Part shown: in pieces, positions 9,406-18,540 of the stretch
How positions within the stretch are numbered: the first letter of the stretch is position 1
How the letters are laid out: every line of letters begins with the position of its first letter
DNA from: Ferrimonas senticii DSM 18821
GTDB taxonomy: Bacteria; Pseudomonadota; Gammaproteobacteria; Enterobacterales; Shewanellaceae
Direction: 5' to 3'
Assembly (NCBI RefSeq): GCF_000422665.1
Contig: NZ_AUGM01000001.1
Coordinates: 699,771 to 763,770, forward strand
Length of the DNA stretch: 64,000 nucleotides
Notes under the pieces: generated by a model
What the model was told of the DNA's origin: nothing
Seen by the model: only the letters and a program-made list of their open reading frames with translations
Database searches by the model: none
Program-made: the position numbers and the translations under genes

Positions 9406-10854
9406 TTATTCAGAAGGCTGTGGCCTAACCAATAACTCCTCGACCTCCAGCTCTGGTGCTGGCGTACCGACCCAGCCACCGCCAAGGGCGCGAAATAGGG
9501 TCACTAGATTGGTTTGCTGACTCAACTGCAAACTGATCAACTGCTGCTGAGCAGCAAAAAAGCTGCGCTGGGAATCCAGTGCGTTATAGAAGCTATCGAC
9601 CCCTTGGCGAAAGCGCAGATCCGACAGCTCAAAGCTTTTGCCGGTGGCCGCCACTAACGCTTGCTGGGCTTGGTATTGCTCGGCCAGAAATGCCCGCGCG
9701 GCCAGTGCATCGGCCACTTCCCGAAAGGCGCTTTGAATCGCTCCTTGGTAACTGGCCACGGCAATATCACGATTGGCCTTGGCAATATCTACGTTGGCGC
9801 CAATTTCGTTCCAGTTAAAAATCGGCAGCGTCAGGCTGGGGCTGAAGTTCCAACTGCGAGCATCGCTGGAAAACAGATCATCCAGATCGCCGCTAAGTAA
9901 TCCGGCAGTAGCGGTAAGGCTAATGGTTGGGAAGTAGTTAGCGCGCGCCGCACCGATGTTGGCGTTCTCAGCCATCAGCGCGTATTCCGCCTGCAACAGA
10001 TCCGGCCGATTCAACAGCAGCGCCGATGGTAGTCCCGCCATCAATGGCGCCAGCGACTGCGCTTGAATTGCCTCCGGCATCAATGCCTCACTTACAGGCA
10101 CGCCGACCAACTGCGCCAACTGGTGACGATCAGCGGCAATCTGGTTGCGAAAACGCGCCAAGTCTACTTGAGCATTGGCGACCGTAACTTCAGCTTGAGC
10201 CACATCCAATCCTGAAACCACACCATTATCGAAGCTTTGCTGCGTCAGCGACAACGATTCTAGCTGGCTTAGTAAGGTCTCTTCCGCCAACGTCAGCAGC
10301 GACCGATTGGCCGCGAGTGACAGATAGGTGGTGGCAATTTGCGCCATCACCGTGATCTGGGTGTTGCGCCGGCCTTGCTCGGTACCAAGGTAACTGAACA
10401 GTGCTTGCTGCTCTAAATTGTCGATGCGACTGAAAAAATCCAGCTCATAACTGAGGATCCCAAGATCAACGTTATATTGACGACTGATGGTTTCGGTACC
10501 GTTCAATGCTTCTGGCAACAATTGGTTGCTGGCACCAGCGCGCAAATCGATGTTGGGCAGGTTGCCTGTTCGCTGCACCCCATACTGCGCTTGTGCCCGT
10601 ACCAAGGTGTAGTACGCCACTTGCAAATCGCGGTTGTGGCCCAGACCCAGTTCAATCAACTGCTGCAGTTTGGGATCGACCATAAACTGGCGCCAATCCA
10701 GCTCGGCACTGCTTTGGCCTACCTGATCGCCAATCAGGTTTTCCAGTTGCGGATCTAACGAGGTTACCTCAGGTCGCTGATATTCCGGTGCTAAGTTGAC
10801 GCAGCCCGCAAGCAGTGCGCTCGCCACCAGCGTGACGCCCTTTACTGACTTCAT
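9406..10854 (-). CDS. RND efflux outer-membrane channel lipoprotein (NodT/OprM family)
   Basis: 482 aa. The signal peptide ends in lipobox LLAGC with Cys18. Two outer-membrane efflux protein repeats follow, each rich in Ala/Gln heptads, with family signatures YELDFFSRI and LNRPDLLQAEY. It should trimerise into the beta-barrel and alpha-tunnel exit duct of the pump encoded just upstream. Its start overlaps the pump's stop by 4 bp (ATGA), so translation is coupled. It is the last gene of the adaptor-pump-channel operon. Confidence 0.92.
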   Translation of the reverse strand: MKSVKGVTLVASALLAGCVNLAPEYQRPEVTSLDPQLENLIGDQVGQSSAELDWRQFMVDPKLQQLIELGLGHNRDLQVAYYTLVRAQAQYGVQRTGNLPNIDLRAGASNQLLPEALNGTETISRQYNVDLGILSYELDFFSRIDNLEQQALFSYLGTEQGRRNTQITVMAQIATTYLSLAANRSLLTLAEETLLSQLESLSLTQQSFDNGVVSGLDVAQAEVTVANAQVDLARFRNQIAADRHQLAQLVGVPVSEALMPEAIQAQSLAPLMAGLPSALLLNRPDLLQAEYALMAENANIGAARANYFPTISLTATAGLLSGDLDDLFSSDARSWNFSPSLTLPIFNWNEIGANVDIAKANRDIAVASYQGAIQSAFREVADALAARAFLAEQYQAQQALVAATGKSFELSDLRFRQGVDSFYNALDSQRSFFAAQQQLISLQLSQQTNLVTLFRALGGGWVGTPAPELEVEELLVRPQPSE

Positions 10855-13800
10855 GAGCGCACCTCCTGATCATCACTGGCAGAGGAAGAGTCGTTATCCG
10901 TTTTCTTACCAGCGAATAACTGCATCACAAACACAAAGAACAGCGGGATAAAGAACACCCCAAGGAAGGTGGCGGTTAATACCCCGCCAACTACCCCGGT
11001 GCCGACCGCGTTTTGGGCACCGGAACCGGCACCACTGGAGATGGCCAGCGGCAATACCCCGAAGCCGAAGGCCAGAGAGGTCATGATGATCGGCCGCAGT
11101 CGCACCTCGGCAGCATGCCAGGCCGATTCTAAGATCCCCTGCCCCTCATCGTGATATTGCTTAGCGTATTCGACAATCATGATGGCGTTTTTCGACGACA
11201 ATCCAACGGTAGTTAATAGCCCTACTTGGAAGTAGACATCGTTTGCCAAGCCGGTGATGTCGGTTGCAGTCACCGCACCAAGCACCCCGAGCGGCACCAC
11301 CAAAATCACCGCAAACGGCACCGTCCAGCTTTCATAAAGTGCCGCCAAACAGAGAAACACCACCAGAATCGACAGCGCGTATAACATCGGTGCTTGGTTG
11401 CCAGAGGTGCGCTCTTCACGACTAAGCCCAGTCCATTCCATCGACACCCCGTTCGGCAGTTCGGCCACCAGTTTTTCCACCGCCAACATCGCTTCGCCGG
11501 AACTAACTCCAGGTCGAGGCTGACCTTGGATCTGCATCGACGCCACGCCGTTGTATCGTTCCAAACGGGGCGAGCCGTAATCCCAACGACTGGCACTGAT
11601 CGCTTTTAACGGCACCATCTCGCCTTGGGTATTACGCAAATACCAGTCATCCAACTGCTCCGGTCCCATCCGGTATGGCGCGTCCGCTTGCACATAAACC
11701 TGTTTGACTCGGCCACGGTCGACAAAGTCGTTGACGTAAGCCGAACCAAACGCGGTCGAGAGGTTGCTGTTGACGTCGGACAGATTAACGCCCAGCGCCT
11801 GCGCTTTGAGTTTGTCGATCTCCACCACAAATTGCGGAGTGTCATCCAAACCGTTAGCGCGCACATTCATCATGGTGGGATCTTGATTGGCCTGCTGCAA
11901 AAACTGATTGCGTGCCTGCCCTAACGCTTGATGACCGGCACCGGCACGGTCTTGTAGATGCATATCAAAACCGGTGGCGTTACCAAGTTCAATAATCGCC
12001 GGCGGCACAAAGGCAAAACCGAGCGCTTCTTTGATGCTAAACAGGAAGCCCTGAGTGCGCGCCATAATGGCGCTGACATGGGCATCGGGAGAGGTACGCT
12101 GATCCCAAGGTTTTAGGTTTAAGAACATCATCCCAGCGTTGGCGCCTGCACCAGCAAAGCTGAACCCCGCCACCGAGAAGATCGCATCAACGGTTTCGGT
12201 CTCTTGGGTCAGCACGTAATCTTCGATTTTGCGCAGCACCGCAAGGGTCTGATCTTGAGTCGCACCCGCTGGCAGGTTGATCATCCCCATCATGATCCCC
12301 TGATCCTCATCCGGCAGAAATCCGGTCGGCAACTTTGCTAAAAAGCCACCAGCCACCACCGCCAACGCAACGAACGCCAGCATCGACAGCTTGACCTTGT
12401 GAGTCATCGCCTTAACGCCGTTAACATAGCCTTTGGTAAGTCGTTCGAAGGTGCGATTAAACCAGCCAAAGAAACCGCTATGACTGTGTTCGGTATGGCG
12501 CATCAGCGAGACGCACAAGGTTGGCGATAAGATCAAAGCCACCAGTACCGACAAGCCAACGGCGGTGACGATAGTGACCGAAAACTGGCGGTAGATGATG
12601 CCAGTGGTGCCGCCGAAGAATGCCATCGGCACGAACACCGCACTCAGCACCATACCAATCCCCACCAAGGCACCGGAGAGTTGCTGCATCGCCTTGCGGG
12701 TGGCCGCCAATGGGCCAAGGTGCTCTTCGGTCATCAACCGTTCAACCCCCTCCACCACCACAATGGCATCATCAACCAACAAGCCGATCGCCAACACCAT
12801 GGCAAACATGGTTAGGGTGTTGATGGTGTACCCCAGTGCCAACAGCACCGCCACCGTGCCCAGCAACACCACGGGAACCGCAATGGTTGGAATCAAGGTG
12901 GCACGCAGATTCTGTAAGAACAGGAACATCACCAAAAACACCAACACCACCGCTTCAATCAGGGTGTGGACCACGTTTTCAATCGATAGATTGATAAATG
13001 GCGTGGTGTCATACGGCAGCGCCATCTTCAGCCCTTCGGGAAACAGTGGCTGTAACTCCTGCAGTTTTTGATTTACCAGTTCCGCGGTATCCAAGGCGTT
13101 CGAGCCAGTCGCCAGTGCCAGCGCCAAACCGGCTGCTGGCTTGCCATTAAACCGCGCCGAGGTTTGATAGTTGGAGGCACCAAGTTCAATGCGGGCGACA
13201 TCGCGCAACAGCACCCGAGAACCGTCGTCGTTGACCTTGACCAAGATCTGCTCAAATTCGTCTACGTTGGTTAACAGCGATTGCACGCTGATGGTGGCGT
13301 TTAATTGCGAATCTGGCAGCAGTGGCGCCGCCCCTAGCTGACCGGCAGAGATCTGGCTGTTTTGCGCGGCAATGGCGGCATTAACATCCGATGGCATCAA
13401 GCCGTAGCTCTCCAGCTTATTAGGATCAAGCCAGACCCGCATCGCATAGCCCGCGCCAAACAGAGTCACCTGACCGATGCCGTTAACCCGCGCCAACGGG
13501 TCTTCCAAATTACTGGCGATAAAGTCGGCAACATCAATATTGCTCATGCTGCCATCTTCAGAATAGATGGCGATCACCTGTAAAAAACCGGCGCTGGCTT
13601 TCTCGACTGTAACCCCCTGACGCTGCACCGCTTCCGGCAACGAAGCGGTTGCCGCCGCCACTTTGTTTTGCACCTGCACTTGGGCAATGTCCGGATCGGT
13701 ACCGGCCAAGAAGGTCAAAGTGATGCTGGTGCTACCAAAGGAATCTGAGGTAGCGGCAATGTACTGCAGGTTATCAAGGCCGGTGAGCTGCTGTTCAATC

Positions 13801-13991
13801 ACCTGAGTCACTGTTTCTTCAGCGGTTTTCGCCGAGGCCCCGGGATAGGTGGCGGTCACCTGAATTTGCGGTGGCGCAATATCGGGATATTGCGAAATCG
13901 GCAGTTGTGGCAGCGACAGCAAGCCCGCCAACATCAATAGGATCGACAGCACCCACGCGAATACTGGTCGATCAATAAAAAATTGAGCCAT
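10851..13991 (-). CDS. RND multidrug efflux pump, HAE-1 family (AcrB/MexB-like)
   Basis: 1,046 aa, very close to AcrB in length. It opens with FFIDRPVFAWVLSI, then has PDIAPPQIQVTATYPGAS. The proton-relay Asp pair lies in GLLVDDAIVVVE near residue 405 and the relay Lys in LSSKNAIMIVEYAK near 935. Two large periplasmic loops separate TM1/2 and TM7/8. It is an inner-membrane drug/proton antiporter working with the flanking adaptor and channel genes; the gap to the adaptor gene is 8 bp. No TetR-type repressor is encoded beside the operon. Confidence 0.95.
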   Translation of the reverse strand: MAQFFIDRPVFAWVLSILLMLAGLLSLPQLPISQYPDIAPPQIQVTATYPGASAKTAEETVTQVIEQQLTGLDNLQYIAATSDSFGSTSITLTFLAGTDPDIAQVQVQNKVAAATASLPEAVQRQGVTVEKASAGFLQVIAIYSEDGSMSNIDVADFIASNLEDPLARVNGIGQVTLFGAGYAMRVWLDPNKLESYGLMPSDVNAAIAAQNSQISAGQLGAAPLLPDSQLNATISVQSLLTNVDEFEQILVKVNDDGSRVLLRDVARIELGASNYQTSARFNGKPAAGLALALATGSNALDTAELVNQKLQELQPLFPEGLKMALPYDTTPFINLSIENVVHTLIEAVVLVFLVMFLFLQNLRATLIPTIAVPVVLLGTVAVLLALGYTINTLTMFAMVLAIGLLVDDAIVVVEGVERLMTEEHLGPLAATRKAMQQLSGALVGIGMVLSAVFVPMAFFGGTTGIIYRQFSVTIVTAVGLSVLVALILSPTLCVSLMRHTEHSHSGFFGWFNRTFERLTKGYVNGVKAMTHKVKLSMLAFVALAVVAGGFLAKLPTGFLPDEDQGIMMGMINLPAGATQDQTLAVLRKIEDYVLTQETETVDAIFSVAGFSFAGAGANAGMMFLNLKPWDQRTSPDAHVSAIMARTQGFLFSIKEALGFAFVPPAIIELGNATGFDMHLQDRAGAGHQALGQARNQFLQQANQDPTMMNVRANGLDDTPQFVVEIDKLKAQALGVNLSDVNSNLSTAFGSAYVNDFVDRGRVKQVYVQADAPYRMGPEQLDDWYLRNTQGEMVPLKAISASRWDYGSPRLERYNGVASMQIQGQPRPGVSSGEAMLAVEKLVAELPNGVSMEWTGLSREERTSGNQAPMLYALSILVVFLCLAALYESWTVPFAVILVVPLGVLGAVTATDITGLANDVYFQVGLLTTVGLSSKNAIMIVEYAKQYHDEGQGILESAWHAAEVRLRPIIMTSLAFGFGVLPLAISSGAGSGAQNAVGTGVVGGVLTATFLGVFFIPLFFVFVMQLFAGKKTDNDSSSASDDQEVRS

Positions 13992-13999
13992 GAGCTACC

Positions 14000-15142
14000 T
14001 CACTGCGCCAGTTGCTCGACGCCACCAACTGGGGCCCCGGGGCGGACAAACTGCAATCCTTCAAGAATCACCCGCTCGCCACTGCTAAGGCCAGAGAGCA
14101 CCAACCAACTGTTGCCACGCATCTCGCCAACGGTCACTGGCCGCGCTTCCACCACATTGTCACTGTTTAGCACCATCACCGTCGCCGCCCCAGTTGGAGT
14201 CCGGCTAACCCCTTTGGCGGGGATCAAGATGGCGTTTTCGCGGGTTCCGGTCACCAGTTCAGCACGGACAAACATCCCCGGTAGCAGCAGCTCGTCAGGG
14301 TTGGCGAAGGTGGTGCGAATAGTAAAGGTGCCGGTGGAGGGGTTGACGTTGATGTCGGCGAACTGGAACTCTCCTTTTTGCTGATAGCGGCTGCCATCTT
14401 CAAACAGCAGTGATACCTCGGCAGCATCGCTTTGATTGCGCACCAACTCACCAGAGGCCCAAGCTCGGCGTAACTCAGTTAAGGCACCGGTAGACTCGGT
14501 AACATCAACGAAAATGGGATCAAATTGCTGGATGGTTACCAGCGGCTGCGATTGGTTGGCGGTAACCAAGGCACCGGCGGTCACGCTAGAGCGGCCAACT
14601 CGGCCACTGATTGGCGCAAATACCTTGGTGTATTGCAGATTAATGGTTGCTGTTTCCAGTGCCGCCTCGGCGGTATCTATCTGCGCTTGCGCCTGTTCAA
14701 ACTGCGCTTGGGCATCATCAAAATCCTGTTTCGATACCGCTTGCGAATTCACCAAAATCTGAAACCGCTCTGCCTTGGCCTTGGCGGTTTTCAGATTTGC
14801 CCGGGCCTTGGTGATGTCCGCTTTCGCCCGAGCCAGATCCGCTTGATAAGGGGCCGGATCGATTTGATACAACTGCTGGCCTTGTTCAACCAACGCACCT
14901 TCGGTAAACAACCGCTCCAGCAAAATGCCACTGACCTGCGGCCGCACTTCCGCCTCTAACGACGCTAAGGTGCGTCCCGCTAGGGTGGTAGTCATTTTTA
15001 GCGGCTCTGGGGTAACGGTGATCACCCCAACTTGTGGTGGTGGAAACCCCTGTTGCTGCGGTGGTGCTTCACCGCAGGCGCTTAGCAGTGTCGCCACTGC
15101 CAGCACCATCCACCAATGAACTCGCGTTTGCCAGCGCGCCAT
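14000..15142 (-). CDS. RND efflux periplasmic adaptor lipoprotein (AcrA/MexA-like)
   Basis: 380 aa. The signal peptide ends in LLSAC, giving lipidated Cys23. The usual order follows: a half-lipoyl motif (VRPQVSGILLERLF), a coiled-coil hairpin with Ala/Lys/Gln heptads (about residues 105-170), the second lipoyl half (VFAPISGRVGRSSVTAGALV), a beta-barrel and a membrane-proximal domain. It links the pump to the outer-membrane channel. It is the first gene of the operon, so the promoter must lie between 15143 and about 15220, just behind the terminator of the upstream DUF4105 gene. Confidence 0.93.
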   Translation of the reverse strand: MARWQTRVHWWMVLAVATLLSACGEAPPQQQGFPPPQVGVITVTPEPLKMTTTLAGRTLASLEAEVRPQVSGILLERLFTEGALVEQGQQLYQIDPAPYQADLARAKADITKARANLKTAKAKAERFQILVNSQAVSKQDFDDAQAQFEQAQAQIDTAEAALETATINLQYTKVFAPISGRVGRSSVTAGALVTANQSQPLVTIQQFDPIFVDVTESTGALTELRRAWASGELVRNQSDAAEVSLLFEDGSRYQQKGEFQFADINVNPSTGTFTIRTTFANPDELLLPGMFVRAELVTGTRENAILIPAKGVSRTPTGAATVMVLNSDNVVEARPVTVGEMRGNSWLVLSGLSSGERVILEGLQFVRPGAPVGGVEQLAQ

Positions 15143-15221
15143 AGTGCCCCTCTAACTTTTGCTTACCTAAGTCTGCATAAAGTTAGTAAACGCACTGAGG
15201 TTTGGTGGATTTTCACCAGCA

Positions 15222-15252
15222 ACAAAAACGCCTTGGTGATAACCAAGGCGTT
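15222..15252 (-). terminator. Terminator of the DUF4105 gene
   Basis: Read on the minus strand, AACGCCTTGG pairs with CCAAGGCGTT and is followed by TTTTTGTT, 11 bp after the DUF4105 stop. It separates that gene from the efflux operon. Confidence 0.85.
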
Positions 15253-15263
15253 GTTCAAGCCAG

Positions 15264-17138
15264 TTAGAAATAGTGATAGAGGGTCAAACCGCCATGCCAA
15301 TCATCGCCGTGCCAGTGGCGATAACCGGTTTCACTGCGCAGCGCCCAGTTAGTTGCCAACTGCCAGTGCCAACTGGCGGTCACTTTGGCGTTGTGGCTGT
15401 CACTGCCGCTGGTTAATGCCAACCACTGGGCGGCGATCCCAAAGCGGTGCTGCGGCACCGATTGCCACAACACACCGCCACTGATCCCGGCGCCCAACAC
15501 AGCTTGTTGGTCGGTGAGCGCGCCCACGCTGAGTTCGGCACTGACCATTCCGTAATAGTGCAAGCCGTCGGTTTCGCCCCACGCTTTGCCGTAGCCGCCA
15601 TGCGCAAACCAGCGACCATCGAGTTCGGCTTTATTTGGCATGCGGTCAAAGCCAACCTGCACCTGCCAGGCGGCGTTATCAAACACCTGATTGCTTGGCG
15701 CCAATGCCATCGCTTCGACTATGGTTAACCGCTCAAGCTGCCAGTGCTGCTGTTGGCTGTAACTTAGTTGGGTATCTAAGAAGCTGATCTTGGCGCCCGG
15801 GATAAAGCCCTGCTGAGAGTCCAGCAGATCGTGATAGGCCAAACGTCCCTCAAGCGTCAGTAGCCCGCCCTGCAGCTGGCTGTGACCGCCGCCACCACCG
15901 ATTCGAGCAGAACCATGACCGCGCTCCGGCGATACCTCAGGCTGCACCACTGGATTAAAGGGCGATGGCGTCTTAATTCGACTGCGCTGATACAGTAATT
16001 GAGTTAACTGCCTGGCGGTCGGATCCCGCTCTAGTCCTAAATCATACAGCTCGAAATTGAGCCATTCATAAGCTAACTCTAAAATCGCCGCCCGCTGCGG
16101 ATCGCTGTACTGCGCCGGATCAGGATACTGCCCCTGTTTCGCCAACTGCGCAGCACCAAACAACGTCGGGTCCAGTTGCTGCGCTTGGTCCAGCAAACGG
16201 GTTCCGAATGATTCTCGATAAGCCGGCGGCTTAATTAAATCCGCTTGTGCCAACGCCGCCACGGTATCACTGGGGATCGCCATTAGTGGAAATTGATTGA
16301 CCAACTCCAGATCGTCACGGGCCAGTTCCAACAATGCCAATAATTGGTACGAGCAATTTTCATCAAGGAAGTAATAATCAAATTCAGCGTGGTGCATCTC
16401 CCACAGATGCAACAAAATTCGATGAACTTCGGCTTCAGAAAATTTCAGTGGATATTCCCAAATATCACGCGATTCAATATCGTTATATTCGCGCACCTTA
16501 CGATAATAAGGCATCACCGTATAACGTCCGGGATATTGGCCAAATAAGCCCTTCATCGCATACAGCATTGGATTATCTTGGCCATCCGGCTCTGCGGCAA
16601 AGTTGACCGCATAAGCGACCAATTCACTGTTGCGGTTTTGCTCTTTGGCATCAACCCGCAACAAGGTGTGGCCAAACATCGACGATGGGTTGTTCATGTA
16701 CGCCGTTGGAAACACCAAGGTCAGCCCCTGCGGCGCCAACGCCTGTTGCCATTCAAGCAGCTCTGGGCAATTAAGTTCGGCGGCTTGCCCTAACTGCTGT
16801 TGCAGCCAAGTGTAACGGGCGGGAAAAGCACAGCGCATCTGCTGCGCCTTGGCATCATCGGCCTGATACAACGCGGCAATGGTCGCTTGCAACTCTTGTT
16901 GCGGTGAATATTTACCGTTAGCGGCCAGGTAAAACTCAGCGCTATCAACTGTGCCGCCATAGCCGCCAAAGGTCTGCGGCAAATAGTGGCCTAATTTTAA
17001 CCAGTATCGTTGCTTGGCCAGTCGTTCCACATCAAACTGCGGCGGTTCAACCTCGCCGTGAGTTGATGCCAATACGGGTAATGCGAAAAGTAAGCCGCAG
17101 CCAATCAGCCACCCTTTATTAATTGCCGCCAAGTTCAT
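15264..17138 (-). CDS. DUF4105 (Lnb N-terminal domain-like) periplasmic protein
   Basis: 624 aa with a signal peptide (cleavage after LPVLAS, about residue 25). The DUF4105/Lnb-N domain spans roughly residues 120-350 and shows FPTAYMNNPSSMFGHTLLR and a Cys in FLDENCSYQLL, the two blocks conserved in this family. The C-terminal third is strand-rich and ends in aromatic HYF, suggesting an outer-membrane barrel-like region (inference). The family is predicted to contain a papain-like hydrolase fold, but its substrate is not established. It is monocistronic, with its own terminator and GGAAG ahead of the ATG. Confidence 0.85.
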   Translation of the reverse strand: MNLAAINKGWLIGCGLLFALPVLASTHGEVEPPQFDVERLAKQRYWLKLGHYLPQTFGGYGGTVDSAEFYLAANGKYSPQQELQATIAALYQADDAKAQQMRCAFPARYTWLQQQLGQAAELNCPELLEWQQALAPQGLTLVFPTAYMNNPSSMFGHTLLRVDAKEQNRNSELVAYAVNFAAEPDGQDNPMLYAMKGLFGQYPGRYTVMPYYRKVREYNDIESRDIWEYPLKFSEAEVHRILLHLWEMHHAEFDYYFLDENCSYQLLALLELARDDLELVNQFPLMAIPSDTVAALAQADLIKPPAYRESFGTRLLDQAQQLDPTLFGAAQLAKQGQYPDPAQYSDPQRAAILELAYEWLNFELYDLGLERDPTARQLTQLLYQRSRIKTPSPFNPVVQPEVSPERGHGSARIGGGGGHSQLQGGLLTLEGRLAYHDLLDSQQGFIPGAKISFLDTQLSYSQQQHWQLERLTIVEAMALAPSNQVFDNAAWQVQVGFDRMPNKAELDGRWFAHGGYGKAWGETDGLHYYGMVSAELSVGALTDQQAVLGAGISGGVLWQSVPQHRFGIAAQWLALTSGSDSHNAKVTASWHWQLATNWALRSETGYRHWHGDDWHGGLTLYHYF

Positions 17139-17214
17139 TCACTTCCGGATTATTATCTAATTAAATTGAGCAACCCTTAGCTAGCTTAAAAGCTGGTCAA
17201 TTTAATCAAAAATA

Positions 17215-17240
17215 AAAGTGCCAGAGAACTCTGGCACTTT
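17215..17240 (-). terminator. Terminator after the DUF3015 gene
   Basis: AAAGTGCCAGAG pairs perfectly with CTCTGGCACTTT. On the minus strand it is followed by TATT-rich sequence, 21 bp after the stop. Confidence 0.82.
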
Positions 17241-17261
17241 ATTTATTACGCGTCGCGTTAA

Positions 17262-17747
17262 TTACAGCGCGTAAGCAGACAGAGTGTCGCTATCAACCAG
17301 CATGTTGTTGATGTTTACCATTACGTCGTTAGAAGTAACGTTGGCCGCCGCGTAGATGGTGCCGAAGTTGTCTTGGGTCATTGAGGTAAACAGCACTTTA
17401 TCAGCATCTTGGATGCCCCAAACCTGTGCCAGAGTATCCAAAGTTTCACCTTCGCCTTTAGCGATATCGCGAGCCAGGTTGTCCATGTTGCCGTCGATGA
17501 ACAGGGCAATCTTCTCACGAGAGTGAATGGTGCCGTTACCATCACAACCCAGGGTACCCAGAGAGATACCGAAAGTTTGGTTACCAGAAGTACCGTTGGT
17601 AGTTGCCGCCAGCACTTTGAATACTTTGCCCTTCTTACCGTCGAAAATCATGGTGCCCAGACCACAGCCAACATCCGCGTCAGCCATAGCAACACCAGAG
17701 AACGGCAGAGTAGCTGCCAGCAGGGAAACAGCAACAAACTTTTTCAT
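17262..17747 (-). CDS. DUF3015 small secreted protein
   Basis: 161 aa with a clean signal peptide (MKKFVAVSLLAATLPFSGVA, cleavage near residue 21). The mature part carries the DUF3015 hallmarks: an early CGLGTMIF, an NQTFGISLGTLGCDG block with a second Cys, and a central LARDIAKGEGETLDTLA helix. The two Cys may form a disulphide in the periplasm. The function of the family is unknown. The ATG at 17747 is preferred over a 24-codon longer frame because AAGGATAT precedes it and the signal peptide begins there. Confidence 0.88.
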   Translation of the reverse strand: MKKFVAVSLLAATLPFSGVAMADADVGCGLGTMIFDGKKGKVFKVLAATTNGTSGNQTFGISLGTLGCDGNGTIHSREKIALFIDGNMDNLARDIAKGEGETLDTLAQVWGIQDADKVLFTSMTQDNFGTIYAAANVTSNDVMVNINNMLVDSDTLSAYAL

Positions 17748-18141
17748 TAGAATATCCTTAACAATTAAACGCTGATCTACCGGATCAGTCCGCAGATAAT
17801 AGTAAATTAACTGCGGCAACTGTAGAAATATTTATTCAAGAGGATTTGCTTGATCAGCTTGGATTAACAAATGCAGTTATTTTGTACAGCTTTATTGTGC
17901 CCTGTTTGTCATGACTGTTATTCATGCAGGGTCTTCAATAAACGCTTTACCGGCGCTGGCAAATGTCACTCTGGCTATGATCACAAAGTTACCAATATTG
18001 TTACGATGATCACTCTCCTTGCGAATAAACCAAATAACCTTTCGATGCCGCCATTATTGCTGGCTATGTTATTGCCGTCGCCGTGGCGGATACTTGGTGC
18101 CGCGATTGACAACCTAATTCTGGCGACAAGGAGTACCACTG
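17748..18141. other. 394-bp intergenic region, divergent promoters
   Basis: No coding frame here has a credible start and composition; a 103-codon frame at 17871 shows no family features. The region separates the leftward DUF3015 gene from the rightward small Cys-protein/ECF locus, so it should carry both promoters. Its final 20 bases hold a strong AAGGAG ribosome site for the gene at 18142. I see no known riboswitch in it. Confidence 0.6.
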
Positions 18142-18360
18142 ATGCCTTATTTTCACACAATCGACGGCCACTGGCGTTTTAACGGCGATCCGAGTGATCT
18201 TGCCCGCAGCCGTGCCAGTGCCAATCAGTGTCATCAGTTTCACGCCGATGATGAAGATGAACAGGTTGATGATGTCGAACGCTCCTGCGTCAACTGCGCC
18301 TATCGACGCTGGCACCAAAGCGGTTTTGATTGCTTGAAGCCAACTCTCGACCGCGGTTAA
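18142..18360 (+). CDS. Small Cys-rich protein of unknown function, ECF-locus leader gene
   Basis: 72 aa and soluble, with a strong AAGGAG 9 bases before the ATG. It has one Cys in NQCHQF and three more in CVNCAYRRW...FDCLK, plus several His and an acidic centre (DDEDEQ). The CxxC-x(9)-C pattern with a neighbouring Cys-His suggests a structural zinc site, which is inference. I do not recognise a named family. It runs in the same direction as the ECF transporter genes, which begin 174 bp downstream behind a structured leader, so it is probably co-regulated with them. Confidence 0.7.
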   Translation: MPYFHTIDGHWRFNGDPSDLARSRASANQCHQFHADDEDEQVDDVERSCVNCAYRRWHQSGFDCLKPTLDRG

Positions 18361-18361
18361 C

Positions 18362-18489
18362 TGCCGTGAGGCATTTTGTCTCACACTTGGCCGACAAAAA
18401 CACCAATGAGAGACATGTTGACTACTCAAACAGATCTTGGTCTCAGTTTGAGTTACTTGGCGACAGGTATCGTTATCAACTTCACGGCA
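18362..18489 (+). promoter_or_regulatory. Candidate structured leader RNA (riboswitch-like) before the ECF operon
   Basis: A closing stem pairs TGCCGTGA (18362-18369) with TCACGGCA (18482-18489), extended by one G-U pair. Inside are two perfect hairpins: TTTTGTC/GACAAAA (18374-18380 with 18393-18399) and ACTCAAAC/GTTTGAGT (18424-18431 with 18446-18453). This is the layout of a three-way-junction aptamer in a non-coding gap before transporter genes. It does not match any riboswitch consensus I can recall (TPP, cobalamin, FMN, preQ1, lysine, folate). It was read by eye and not folded computationally. Confidence 0.45.
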
Positions 18490-18505
18490 ACCTGATTACA
18501 GTAGC

Positions 18506-18540
18506 GGCCATCTTTGGCTTATTCACTGTGTTCCATGGCC
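18506..18540 (+). promoter_or_regulatory. Possible start-codon-sequestering hairpin
   Basis: GGCCAT (18506-18511) is complementary to ATGGCC (18535-18540), which includes the likely ATG of the ECF ATPase gene. There is no clear ribosome site before that ATG. Together with the structured leader upstream, this could be a translational expression platform; that is inference from a 6-bp pairing. Confidence 0.3.

Noticed and set aside
12595..13071. 158-codon plus-strand frame opposite the first RND pump
   Set aside because: It is antisense to strongly conserved pump sequence (proton-relay region); such Thr/Ser/Asn-rich shadows recur opposite all three pumps.
17871..18182. 103-codon plus-strand frame before the ECF locus
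   Set aside because: No ribosome site, odd composition and no family features; it overlaps the well-supported small gene at 18142.
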